Positions 1 to 7,394 of a DNA stretch of 31,329 nucleotides are shown here, piece after piece. The DNA is from Bacteriovoracaceae bacterium (GTDB taxonomy: Bacteria > Bdellovibrionota > Bacteriovoracia > Bacteriovoracales > Bacteriovoracaceae). The DNA lies in contig CANETG010000002.1 in assembly GCA_947440875.1 (NCBI GenBank), forward strand, positions 1 through 31,329. Reading direction: 5' to 3'. Made by a program: the position numbers and the translations under genes. Position 1 is the stretch's first letter. Every line of letters begins with the position of its first letter. The notes under the pieces were generated by a model. The model ran no database searches. It was not told the origin of the DNA and was given only the letters and a program-made list of their open reading frames with translations.

Positions 1-291
1 GTCGCTGTCTGTGTGAAAGCAAGATCGTATATCAGGCAGTTTTAATTTTTTTGAGACATGATTATTGACGAGATCAACTGCGTCCCGAGACACCCAACCC
101 CGAGCAACGTCCGGTTGATTGGTCACGACGACTAAGACAAAGCCCTTCTTTTTGAGAAGGTGAACCGCTTCTTCCACTCCAGGGCAAAAAGAAAACTCTT
201 CGAGCGTATAAGGTGCACGGGGCTTCCCCATTTTAAACACTGTGAGGTTAATGACCCCGTCACGATCAAGGAACACCGCTTTATTCTTCAT
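1..291 (-). CDS. gmhB: D-glycero-D-manno-heptose-1,7-bisphosphate 7-phosphatase-like HAD hydrolase, N-terminal part
   Basis: The 97 visible codons are the N-terminus; the gene runs off the left edge. The HAD nucleophile motif FLDRDGVIN lies at about residues 7-15 (the two Asp are nucleophile and acid/base), and HAD motif II is seen in VVTNQPDVARG at about residues 57-67. In the HisB-N/GmhB family this combination marks phosphatases that act on histidinol phosphate or heptose bisphosphate; GmhB supplies ADP-heptose for the LPS inner core, in the cytoplasm. The start is the ATG at 291. It lies 23 bp downstream of the BON-protein stop on the same strand, so the gene may be the last of a three-gene unit or may use the palindrome at 315-329 as its own control site. 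GmhB versus another HisB-N-type phosphatase cannot be settled without the missing C-terminus. Confidence 0.8.
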   Translation of the reverse strand, partial: MKNKAVFLDRDGVINLTVFKMGKPRAPYTLEEFSFCPGVEEAVHLLKKKGFVLVVVTNQPDVARGWVSRDAVDLVNNHVSKKLKLPDIRSCFHTDSD

Positions 292-314
292 GTCGAAATT
301 TTCGCTCTTCTCGA

Positions 315-329
315 CTATTGTGACAATAG
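315..329. promoter_or_regulatory. 15-bp perfect palindrome, candidate operator upstream of gmhB
   Basis: CTATTGT-G-ACAATAG is a perfect inverted repeat with 7-bp arms and a one-base centre. It overlaps the stop codon of the BON gene and lies 24-38 bp upstream of the gmhB start. The one-base centre makes a stable RNA hairpin unlikely, so a site for a dimeric DNA-binding protein is the more natural reading. Function is inferred only. Confidence 0.35.
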
Positions 330-701
330 ATTATCGATGTGTTGAACTCCATCCACATCGCGCGTGAGCACTTCTACTAAATTAAGATCTTTCGCGTGGC
401 GAACGCGACCTTGAAGAGTCACAACACCCTCAATGACCGTGACACGAATCTGGCTTGAATCAAAAGTTGCATTGTCTAAAAAGCACTTTATGATCGCCTC
501 CTCTAAGAGCTCATCAACGCGGGAATGATGTTTTTCATGGGAAGCCTCAGACCGAGGATCAGATGACCATTCCACTGAGTGCTCAAGTTCACCTAGTAAG
601 GGATGGCGCATGCCTGATCTTTCTTCAAAAATATCTGGTCGAATGTTTTCTTCGCCGAAACGATTCATACCCCATCTATCGGATTCAGCCTTATTTTCCA
701 A
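315..701 (-). CDS. BON-domain protein
   Basis: A 128-residue protein with no signal peptide. Residues about 62-127 form a BON domain: an alpha helix, then strands with the typical V-x-V-x-x-G-x-V-x-L-x-G-x-V pattern (QIRVTVIEGVVTLQGRV), then a helix ending in DVDGVQHIDNLL. BON domains in OsmY and related proteins are thought to bind membranes or phospholipids. The first 60 residues are charged and probably flexible. The start is a TTG at 701, with GAGGTG just upstream, and it overlaps the response-regulator stop by 11 bp, which suggests translational coupling. An ATG at 668 is a possible alternative but has poor SD spacing. Lack of a secretion signal means either a cytoplasmic location or an unrecognised export route. 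Confidence 0.75.
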   Translation of the reverse strand: MENKAESDRWGMNRFGEENIRPDIFEERSGMRHPLLGELEHSVEWSSDPRSEASHEKHHSRVDELLEEAIIKCFLDNATFDSSQIRVTVIEGVVTLQGRVRHAKDLNLVEVLTRDVDGVQHIDNLLSQ

Positions 702-1119
702 GCATCACCTCTTCAACGGTTTTAAGAACGACTCTTTCGTCGATCGGTTTCATGAGACAAGTTTCCCCTTCCACTAACCCTTGGCCGGAGAGAAAAACGA
801 CGGGAATATGAGCAATTGAGTCGACAGTGCGCTGTTCTTTTCGAAATGCTAAACCGTCTTTTTCCGGCATCATTAAATCTAAAATGATGAGATCCGGCTT
901 ATCCGCATTATGAATAAGAGTGTTGAGTCCGACTTCACCATCTTTGGCCGTCATCACGGTGTAGCCAGCGTTCACGAGAATCTCGGCGACGATGAGTCGA
1001 TGATCAAGATCGTCATCGATCACCATGACTTTCTTTCTTCGACGAGTGGAAAGGAGCATTTCGGTGAATTCATCATCCTGTTTTTGCATACTATTCTGAA
1101 TATTCAATTGATCCTGCAT
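691..1119 (-). CDS. Receiver-only response regulator
   Basis: A 142-residue single-domain response regulator. The acidic cluster is D35-D36-D37 (VMVIDDDLDH), the phospho-acceptor is D81 (LIILDLMMPE), the switch Ser is S111 (VVFLSG) and the conserved Lys is K124 (CLMKPID). There is no output domain, so it would act by protein contact in a phosphorelay. Ser to Lys spans only 13 residues, against about 22 in CheY-like domains; the usual alpha-4 region with its A-G-A-x-D-Y stretch is missing. The frame stays open upstream to 1185, but the ATG at 1119 preceded by GGGGGT is the better start and removes a non-homologous tail. It heads a probable unit with the BON gene; no histidine kinase is nearby. 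Confidence 0.85.
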   Translation of the reverse strand: MQDQLNIQNSMQKQDDEFTEMLLSTRRRKKVMVIDDDLDHRLIVAEILVNAGYTVMTAKDGEVGLNTLIHNADKPDLIILDLMMPEKDGLAFRKEQRTVDSIAHIPVVFLSGQGLVEGETCLMKPIDERVVLKTVEEVMLGK

Positions 1120-1465
1120 GTGACCCCCAGAGTGGAACTCCAATGGCGAGATTCTGACGGGAAACAAATCAAGAGTCCAGAACAAATAGCAAACGCATTT
1201 TTGTCACTCATTTCTTGATGATGAATTGAGTTTAACTTACGACAAAAAAGAGCATCCATCACTTTATCAAACGCTTTAGCGTCGAACAGGAAGCCTGAAT
1301 AATCCACGGCAACGAGATGTTTTGCCAATTTTTGGTTGTCGCTGGTCAAGGTCAACGCAATTTGACTCGTTCTGAATAATTCCTTTGGCCATGCTTTTGG
1401 TGACAGAGATGCACTTTTTTAGTCAATATTGGCGCCAGCTGATTTTATAAAACACAGGAGGTTTT
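1120..1465. other. Intergenic region, no firm gene
   Basis: This stretch separates the divergent response-regulator and protein-glutaminase units and should hold both promoters, but I cannot pick a convincing -35/-10 pair. The minus strand has an open frame from a TTG at 1355 down to 1104 (83 codons). Its first half looks fairly protein-like (LAKHLVAVDYSGFLFDAKAF), but it has no clear Shine-Dalgarno sequence and its end overlaps the response-regulator start. I leave it uncalled; it may be a remnant. Confidence 0.4.
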
Positions 1466-2326
1466 ATGCGATTCTTGCTCGGAATTTTGGCCTCGTTGAC
1501 AATTCCCCTTTGGGCAGCAACTCATATCACTCAAATTCATGACATCGATCACGGTGAAAGCATCGCGGATGTTACGTTGGTGTTTTTGACCTCTGGTCAG
1601 GTCGCTAAATTAAACGTCAATGATACCCGTCTGCTCAATCAGCTGAATCTTTCTTTGAAGAAAAAAGATTGGTTAGCAGTCGAGCTTTCAGATGAGCGAG
1701 ATCTTCTTTCAGCGGAGACGGTTGATGAGGTGATTCCTAACAACCAAGTCGTACTTCAAAAAGACCCTCAGCTTTTCAGTCCAGACCCGATGGAGGGATA
1801 CAATGCCAGTGTTCTTACTTTGGAAAGGGCCAAAGAAGTTTTCCGCCGTGGAAGACACGCTTCCAAAGAAGAAACTCAGTGTTTTAATCGCGCGCATATT
1901 TGGTCCTACGAATGGCGCGTGAAAGAAAACGTGTACTCCAAAAAAATGTGGATCTTTTTCACGAGAAAATACATCAGGAGATACAACTTTGAATGGTGGT
2001 TCCACGTTTCTCCTATGATCAACATGATCGTTGATGGTCAGATTAAAGAAAGAGTCATGGACAGAAAATACTCATCCCAACCACTTCCTATTCAGAAATG
2101 GGGGAATCTCTTCTTGCGCGACGATTTCAAATGTCCGACGGTTCACAAATATTCAGACCACGCAAATTTCCCAGAGGCAGGATCGTGCTTCTACATGAAG
2201 TCACCGATGTATTACTATCAGCCCGTAGACCTCGAGTTTCTTGAGAAATATGGAAGTGTCCTCACTTCCTGGAATGAGACTCAAGTCAGACAAGCGTACG
2301 GAGAAGCCTTCGATATTTATCCATAA
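1466..2326 (+). CDS. Secreted prepro protein-glutamine deamidase (protein glutaminase-like)
   Basis: A 286-residue secreted protein. Residues 1-18 are a signal peptide (MRFLLGILASLTIPLWAA). Residues about 19-135 look like a pro-region, and the catalytic core follows. The core carries CFNRAH (C139), WWFHVSP (H180) and VMDRK (D199). Order and spacing (41 and 19 residues) match the Cys-His-Asp triad of Chryseobacterium protein glutaminase (Cys42, His83, Asp103 in the mature enzyme), which deamidates protein glutamine side chains to glutamate and is made as an inactive proenzyme. The core is shorter than that enzyme. Start: ATG with AGGAGG 5 nt upstream. The next gene begins 21 bp later and is probably co-transcribed. 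Likely location: periplasm or outside the cell. Substrate unknown; a related transglutaminase-like thiol enzyme is the main alternative. Confidence 0.75.
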   Translation: MRFLLGILASLTIPLWAATHITQIHDIDHGESIADVTLVFLTSGQVAKLNVNDTRLLNQLNLSLKKKDWLAVELSDERDLLSAETVDEVIPNNQVVLQKDPQLFSPDPMEGYNASVLTLERAKEVFRRGRHASKEETQCFNRAHIWSYEWRVKENVYSKKMWIFFTRKYIRRYNFEWWFHVSPMINMIVDGQIKERVMDRKYSSQPLPIQKWGNLFLRDDFKCPTVHKYSDHANFPEAGSCFYMKSPMYYYQPVDLEFLEKYGSVLTSWNETQVRQAYGEAFDIYP

Positions 2327-2346
2327 AAGGATTTTAAGGAGAGTGT

Positions 2347-3348
2347 ATGAAAAAGTTTATTCGGATTTTTACTCCTGTGTTCCTCATGGGGATCTTCGTT
2401 CAACTCATTTCTTGTGGTGATCAAGGGAAAACGAGTCAGCAAAGAGTTGATTCTTCTCCGAGACTACTCGAATCAGAAGCAGAAGGAACTTATGTTGCGA
2501 CGATCACAACTTTAAATAACGGCGTTGGAGGCCCGATATCTGGAAACGTTTCGATCAGTAAAGAAGGAGGCCGCCTCATTGCCTACGCGAGATTCAACGG
2601 TGGAGCACCCCATACCGTTCATCAGCAAAGAGTGCACGTCGGAACATCCTGTCCGACAGCGGCTAACGATACCAACGGAGACGGATACGTAGATGCCGTT
2701 GAAGGTTTTGCTCACGTCGGTAAAATTCTTTTCCCGCTTGATGCAGACATCTCATCGCAGGAGCGCGGATCATCGATTTGGCCTGCGGGAGATATGTACG
2801 GTTACTATCACTGGGAACGCGCGACTTCGTATGAGCGATTTATTTCTGATCTCCGAGAACCAGATCTGAATGAAGAAAATGAATTCGCAAAACTCGGTGA
2901 AAATGGCGATCTGAATCTGGATGGTCGTGTGGTGATCATTCATGGTGCTCCTGAGACTGCCAATCTTCCCGATTCGGTAGCAACAAGAGGAAGGCTGAGA
3001 AATTTTCAAACGATCCCCGTTGCTTGCGGGATAATTAAAAAAATAGATGAAGTACCAGGTGAAATCGAGGACGATCCGTCGCTTGGACCAGCGGAGGGTG
3101 AATCTGTCGGCGGCTCATCTGGCGTTGATGATGGGGCCAATATTCCGGTCGATGGTGCTCATCGGCCTAGTGAAACTTCTGGCGGATCAACTGGTACAAC
3201 AAACGATGCTGAGAACGATTCGAGAACATCAGGCGATGTTTCTACGAGTGGAGGCGTTGGAGAAACAACAACCGAGACAACTACTGGTGGTTCAACTTCT
3301 GGCGGTGAAACAAGTGGTGGCACCTACGGGGATGACGAGACAGAATAA
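2347..3348 (+). CDS. Lipoprotein with Cu/Zn-SOD/CHRD-like core and embedded EF-hand loop
   Basis: A 333-residue predicted lipoprotein. The signal ends in the lipobox LISC (C23). Residues about 47-232 are a beta-rich core resembling the Cu/Zn-SOD/CHRD sandwich: RVHVGTSCPT (H97, C102), VVIIHGAP (H199) and VACGII (C227). C102 and C227 sit where SOD has its disulfide. The first His of the SOD H-x-H copper pair is Arg here, so dismutase activity is unlikely. Residues 108-119 (DTNGDGYVDAVE) fit a 12-residue EF-hand calcium loop exactly. Residues about 235-333 are a Gly/Ser/Thr/acidic low-complexity tail. A paralogue lies at 9306-10049. The start has AAGGAG upstream and sits 21 bp after the deamidase gene, so the two are probably co-expressed. 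Function unknown. Confidence 0.8.
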   Translation: MKKFIRIFTPVFLMGIFVQLISCGDQGKTSQQRVDSSPRLLESEAEGTYVATITTLNNGVGGPISGNVSISKEGGRLIAYARFNGGAPHTVHQQRVHVGTSCPTAANDTNGDGYVDAVEGFAHVGKILFPLDADISSQERGSSIWPAGDMYGYYHWERATSYERFISDLREPDLNEENEFAKLGENGDLNLDGRVVIIHGAPETANLPDSVATRGRLRNFQTIPVACGIIKKIDEVPGEIEDDPSLGPAEGESVGGSSGVDDGANIPVDGAHRPSETSGGSTGTTNDAENDSRTSGDVSTSGGVGETTTETTTGGSTSGGETSGGTYGDDETE

Positions 3349-3354
3349 TTTTAC

Positions 3355-3382
3355 GGGTCCACTCCGGCGGATCCTTTTATTT
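3355..3382 (+). terminator. Candidate intrinsic terminator
   Basis: GGGTCC and GGATCC pair (one G-U) around an 8-nt loop and are followed by TTTTATTT. It lies just after the lipoprotein stop and overlaps the 3' end of the convergent GNAT gene. Confidence 0.5.
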
Positions 3383-3928
3383 CATGATCTTCGGGTTCTT
3401 AATTTCGTACACGACGTGCGGCTTCAGGACATGTCCATCCGGTACTTTGGGATGAAGAAAATCTTTATGCTGAGATCTCTTCATCCCGATCTTTTCCATG
3501 ACCCTTTGGGACTTCACATTTCCTACAGCAGTAAATGAGACGATTTCTTCAAGATCCAATGTCTCAAGGCCGAACTCAAGAGATTTAAGCGCAGCCTCTG
3601 TGGCAAATCCCCGGTTCCAGAATTCGGGAAGAAGACGCCAGCCAATTTCTACAGCGGGTAAAAAAGCGGCTTCAAAATTTGGCACATTGAGACCAGTAAA
3701 ACCGATAAAAAGGCCACTCGCTTTTTCCTCGAGCGCCCAGAGGCCCCAGCCCAGAGTGAGCACTCTCTCAGTGAGCTTATCGAACACGGCGTTACTCTCT
3801 TCCGAAGACCAAAGCGAAGGAAAGAATTCCATGACCTGTGGGTTGGCATTCATGCGAGTGAACTCAGAGCGGTCTTTCTCTTTCCATTGCCTAAGGAGTA
3901 ATCGTTCAGTGTCAAGAAGTGTGCCCAT
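3377..3928 (-). CDS. GNAT-family N-acetyltransferase (RimJ/RimL-like)
   Basis: A 183-residue GNAT acetyltransferase of the Acetyltransf_3 (RimJ/RimL) type. It opens with the family-typical TERLLLRQW (residues 8-16). Motif A, which binds the acetyl-CoA pyrophosphate, is at residues 105-112 (NRGFATEA). The conserved second half GNVKSQRVMEKIGM is at residues 136-149. It would transfer acetyl from acetyl-CoA to an amine, often a protein N-terminus; the substrate cannot be read from sequence. Cytoplasmic. It converges on the lipoprotein gene and looks monocistronic. The ATG at 3928 has only a weak SD but fits the family's N-terminus. Confidence 0.9.
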   Translation of the reverse strand: MGTLLDTERLLLRQWKEKDRSEFTRMNANPQVMEFFPSLWSSEESNAVFDKLTERVLTLGWGLWALEEKASGLFIGFTGLNVPNFEAAFLPAVEIGWRLLPEFWNRGFATEAALKSLEFGLETLDLEEIVSFTAVGNVKSQRVMEKIGMKRSQHKDFLHPKVPDGHVLKPHVVYEIKNPKIMK

Positions 3929-4060
3929 CGAGACATCTTGTCATACTTTTTATCTCGTCAAAAGTTCTCTCTTCGTTGTCCGCTTTTTTCAGACGAATTA
4001 TAAGGTAGTCTTTCCTTAAGTTTTTTCTCATAATTTTATGAAACACATTGTGAGGAACAC

Positions 4061-5386
4061 ATGACTACACAAAGAAACAGCATCTGGACTGTCATCGGTG
4101 CCTCGTCAGCTGGAACGCTGATTGAATGGTACGATTTCTACATCTTTGGTTCACTTGCTACGATTATTTCTCAGCGCTTCTTCCCCCCTGGAGATGAAGT
4201 CGTCAATCTCCTCCTCACACTTGCCACTTTTGCGACTGGATTTATTGTCAGGCCTTTTGGTGCTCTCGTCTTTGGACGGATCGGAGACATCGTTGGGAGA
4301 AAATATACCTTCCTCGTCACTCTTCTCATCATGGGAGTTTCTACGACCCTGATCGGACTTCTTCCCGACTACAGTGACATCGGAATTTTTGCCCCCATTC
4401 TCCTTCTCCTCCTTCGTCTCCTCCAGGGACTCGCACTCGGCGGAGAATACGGCGGTGCCGCTACCTATGTCGCTGAACATTCTCCCGTAGGAAAGCGAGG
4501 GTTTTATACGTCATTTATCCAGACCACAGCGACTCTCGGACTCTTTGTCTCTCTCGGAGTCATTCTTGCCTGCCGGACTCTTATGGGTGAAGAACTATTC
4601 GCAGACATCGGCTGGCGCGTTCCTTTCCTTCTTTCCATTATTCTCGTCATCATTTCCGTTTTCATCCGAAGAAAACTTCATGAGTCGCCAGTTTTCCAGG
4701 AAATGAAGGCGAGTGGAAAAGCATCGAAATCCCCTCTGCGTGATTCATTTCTTGAACCAGAAAACCGCCGACTCGTCATCATCGCTCTTTTAGGGGCCAC
4801 CGCCGGTCAAGGTGTTGTATGGTACACGGGACAGTTCTACGCCCTTTACTATCTGCAGACAGTTCTCAAAGTTCCATTCGTTGATGCCAATTGGATCATC
4901 GCTATTGCACTTGTGTTTGCGACTCCGTTTTTTATTTTCTTCGGCTGGCTCTCAGATAAAATCGGCCGTAAAAAAATTATGATGACGGGCTGTTTAATCG
5001 CCGCTCTCTCATGGATTCCCATTTATAAAGCGATGACCGCGTACTCCGGGCACAGATACTTAAGTGAGTTCGGTGAATCGGATTATGATTACAATCCGGC
5101 CATGCTGGTGGTCCTTGTTTGGATCCAGGTGATGTTTGTGACGATGGTTTATGGTCCCATCGCTGCTTTCCTTGTCGAACTCTTTCCGACTCACATCCGC
5201 TACACTTCCATGAGTCTTCCGTATCACATTGGGAACGGCGTTTTCGGAGGAATGGTTCCCCTGATCGGTACATATTTCGTCGCGAAAACGGGCGACATGT
5301 ACGCGGGCCTTTATTACCCGATCGCGATCGCACTCATGACGTTTGTGATAGGTATGATCTGGTTAAAAGAAAAGAAGACTTTTTAA
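4061..5386 (+). CDS. MFS transporter, metabolite:H+ symporter (MHS) family
   Basis: A 441-residue inner-membrane transporter with about 12 hydrophobic segments. The N-terminal SSAGTLIEWYDFYIFGSLA and the loop GRIGDIVGRK (about residues 72-81) are typical of the MHS family (ProP, KgtP, ShiA-like), with the matching second-half loop SDKIGRKK near residue 305. Family members import organic acids or osmolytes such as alpha-ketoglutarate, shikimate or proline betaine by proton symport; the substrate here is not predictable. The central loop carries a pair of inserted polar stretches. Start: ATG at 4061 with GTGAGGA upstream. The stop TAA is followed directly by the ATG of the next MFS gene, so the two are translationally linked. 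Confidence 0.93.
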   Translation: MTTQRNSIWTVIGASSAGTLIEWYDFYIFGSLATIISQRFFPPGDEVVNLLLTLATFATGFIVRPFGALVFGRIGDIVGRKYTFLVTLLIMGVSTTLIGLLPDYSDIGIFAPILLLLLRLLQGLALGGEYGGAATYVAEHSPVGKRGFYTSFIQTTATLGLFVSLGVILACRTLMGEELFADIGWRVPFLLSIILVIISVFIRRKLHESPVFQEMKASGKASKSPLRDSFLEPENRRLVIIALLGATAGQGVVWYTGQFYALYYLQTVLKVPFVDANWIIAIALVFATPFFIFFGWLSDKIGRKKIMMTGCLIAALSWIPIYKAMTAYSGHRYLSEFGESDYDYNPAMLVVLVWIQVMFVTMVYGPIAAFLVELFPTHIRYTSMSLPYHIGNGVFGGMVPLIGTYFVAKTGDMYAGLYYPIAIALMTFVIGMIWLKEKKTF

Positions 5387-6607
5387 ATGCCCATCGATTT
5401 TAAGCGCCTTATGGCCGCACGGTTTTTCTTTTCGTTCGCCGTTCAGATGCAAGTGATTGTTCTGGGCTGGCGAATGTACGAGCTGACTCACGATCCGCTT
5501 TACCTGGGCCTCATTGGTCTCGTGGAAGCGATCCCTGCATTGTCCCTGGCACTCATAGCCGGTTTCATCGTTGACCATTCAAATCCCTTAAAAGTTTATC
5601 GAAGAGTCGCACTCGTGAGTTTGAGCTCTGGGCTTCTTATGCTCTTCTCTCAGATGAAGTCGTTTGATCTCTCTATCAACCTCCAAGTCACTCTTCTTTT
5701 TGCGTCTTCATTTCTGTCGGGTCTTGCGCGCTCATTTTCTCAGCCGGCGATGTATTCCATGGTGCCAAAACTCATTCCGAGAAATCTTATTCCGAAATCA
5801 TCGGCTTGGATGTCAGGGGCGATGCAGATTTCAAGAATTTCTGGTCCAGCACTCGGAGGAATCCTTTACGGATTTATTGGTGTGTCCGGAACGGCCGCGG
5901 TCGTGTGCCTCCTCCTCCTCACCACGCTCACGATCACCATGCTGATTAAACTCTCGCACGTAGAAAAAGACCGCGATCAATCACGCTCAATCAAAGAGGA
6001 ACTCCTCATGGGAGCGAAATTTGTTTTTCGCCACCCGATCCTCTTTCCAGCACTTTCCTTAGACATGGTTTCCGTTCTTTTCGGAGGAGTGACTGCTCTG
6101 CTTCCCATCTATGCGGCAGAGATCCTCCTCATCGGTCCTAAGGGATTAGGAATCCTTCGCGCGGCACCTGCGTTTGGAGCTGCGATCATGAGTTTCATCC
6201 TCATCAAGTGGAATATTAAAAAGAAGGCCGGCCCCTGGTTTTTTGCGGGAGTGACCGGTTTTGGTATTTCTATATTAGTCTTCGCTCTCAGCCGAGATTT
6301 CTCGCTGTCTCTTATCGCCCTCGCTTTTTCAGGAGCGTTTGACAGCATCAGCATGCTGGTTCGCACAGCTCTTGTTCAATTGTCTTCTCCGGAAAACATG
6401 CGCGGTCGAATCTCCGCCGTTAATTCTATCTTCATCGGTTCATCCAATGAGCTCGGGGAGTTTGAATCGGGAGTTGCCGCCAAACTTCTCGGTGCTGCTC
6501 CAGCCGCAGTCCTAGGAGGAGTCGTTTGCCTGTGTAGTGTGGGAATCATTGCGCTCCTCTCTCCGAACTTACGAAAACTTAATCTTGAGGACCTTGAGAT
6601 CACTTAA
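5387..6607 (+). CDS. MFS_3-type exporter (EntS-like)
   Basis: A 406-residue major-facilitator protein with about 11-12 hydrophobic segments. The N-terminus (RFFFSFAVQMQVIVLGWRMY) and the late motif INSIFIGSSNELGEFESG (around residue 345-364; first residue read as V/N-S) are typical of the MFS_3 branch that includes the enterobactin exporter EntS and macrolide efflux proteins. Predicted role is drug or small-molecule export at the inner membrane. The start codon abuts the preceding stop (TAA-ATG) and only a purine-rich AAGAAAAGAAGA precedes it, so coupled translation is likely. No siderophore genes are nearby, so the EntS link indicates family only. Confidence 0.9.
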   Translation: MPIDFKRLMAARFFFSFAVQMQVIVLGWRMYELTHDPLYLGLIGLVEAIPALSLALIAGFIVDHSNPLKVYRRVALVSLSSGLLMLFSQMKSFDLSINLQVTLLFASSFLSGLARSFSQPAMYSMVPKLIPRNLIPKSSAWMSGAMQISRISGPALGGILYGFIGVSGTAAVVCLLLLTTLTITMLIKLSHVEKDRDQSRSIKEELLMGAKFVFRHPILFPALSLDMVSVLFGGVTALLPIYAAEILLIGPKGLGILRAAPAFGAAIMSFILIKWNIKKKAGPWFFAGVTGFGISILVFALSRDFSLSLIALAFSGAFDSISMLVRTALVQLSSPENMRGRISAVNSIFIGSSNELGEFESGVAAKLLGAAPAAVLGGVVCLCSVGIIALLSPNLRKLNLEDLEIT

Positions 6608-6647
6608 GAGTTTCTTGCTACCCGAAAGTAAACTCAAAACATTTTTT
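6608..6647 (+). terminator. Candidate intrinsic terminator after the MFS pair
   Basis: GAGTTT pairs with AAACTC, with partial inner pairing, and a run of six T follows within 6 nt. It lies directly after the stop codon of the exporter gene and before the convergent transposase gene. Confidence 0.45.
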
Positions 6648-6674
6648 CCTAAAAGTCGTGATTAAAAAACCGAT

Positions 6675-7268
6675 TCAGCGACACGCTAGTTTTAATAAGT
6701 GACTTCCTGCCTTATCGGGAAGCCATCTCTCTGGGGTTACAATCCTCACTCTTTTCTTAGTCCTGGCGACGTACTCATCAATCAATTTGACTGCATTCGT
6801 TAACGTGAGAAGAGAACTATACTCTCCAGCGGTAGAATCGCCCCTTTCATGTTTCTGCTCGTTCAAAAGTACGTAGCGAACGGCGTTCCTTGTTTCCTTA
6901 AGTGATTTGAGAACATGCAGATGATAGCGCTGAGTCTGAACTTTTCCCAGTTTGAGTCCCTTCGCCATCGTCACCGTGACCGATCTCATGCCTTTGGTGA
7001 GACTCTGATTCGAATCCGCTTCAACAATGAGATGGACGTGATTCTTTTGAAACGAAAAATGAATAATCCTTAGTCCCGCTCTTCTACCGTTCATAATCGC
7101 CCTTTTCAAAAGACGAAACGTTGCCTTATTCCTAATCATGGTCCGGTATCGAAAGTTAACATGAAGAGGAGTTCTTCGATTAAGCATTTCACGAACTCGA
7201 TGGGCCACGCCTGGAGAATGAACTCTCTTTCTCCCCGATCCGCTTCGTTTTCCACCGCGCTTATTCAT
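6675..7268 (-). CDS. REP-associated tyrosine transposase-like protein (RAYT, Y1_Tnp)
   Basis: A 197-residue protein of the IS200-related Y1 transposase superfamily, RAYT branch. The HUH metal-binding motif is NHVHLIVEA (H77, H79). The candidate catalytic Tyr is Y132 in AVRYVLLNEQKH, where chromosomal RAYT proteins have a similar RYVLNN-x-x-KH segment. The start has AAGGGGG a few bases upstream and the frame is intact. In well-studied RAYTs the enzyme cuts single-stranded REP hairpins and is a domesticated single-copy gene. I see no REP-like palindromes or element ends flanking it here, and adjacent genes are intact. It may be domesticated, or its targets may lie elsewhere in the genome. Confidence 0.88.
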   Translation of the reverse strand: MNKRGGKRSGSGRKRVHSPGVAHRVREMLNRRTPLHVNFRYRTMIRNKATFRLLKRAIMNGRRAGLRIIHFSFQKNHVHLIVEADSNQSLTKGMRSVTVTMAKGLKLGKVQTQRYHLHVLKSLKETRNAVRYVLLNEQKHERGDSTAGEYSSLLTLTNAVKLIDEYVARTKKRVRIVTPERWLPDKAGSHLLKLACR

Positions 7269-7394
7269 ATAACCCCCTTGAAAAGGGCACTTGTAACTGG
7301 AACCGTGGAAAAGGACTGTTTATTTTTTTGACACCGAAGGTATTTGCTTCAAACGTAACTGAAATGAATCCGAGTCTGGGGCAAAATCACGTTT

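Noticed and set aside
1104..1355. 83-codon minus-strand ORF starting with TTG
   Set aside because: Partly protein-like, but no Shine-Dalgarno sequence, a non-ATG start, and its end overlaps the response-regulator start in another frame.
4151..4480. 109-codon minus-strand ORF inside the MHS transporter gene
   Set aside because: Antisense shadow of a clear transporter gene; highly charged composition caused by the reverse of hydrophobic codons.
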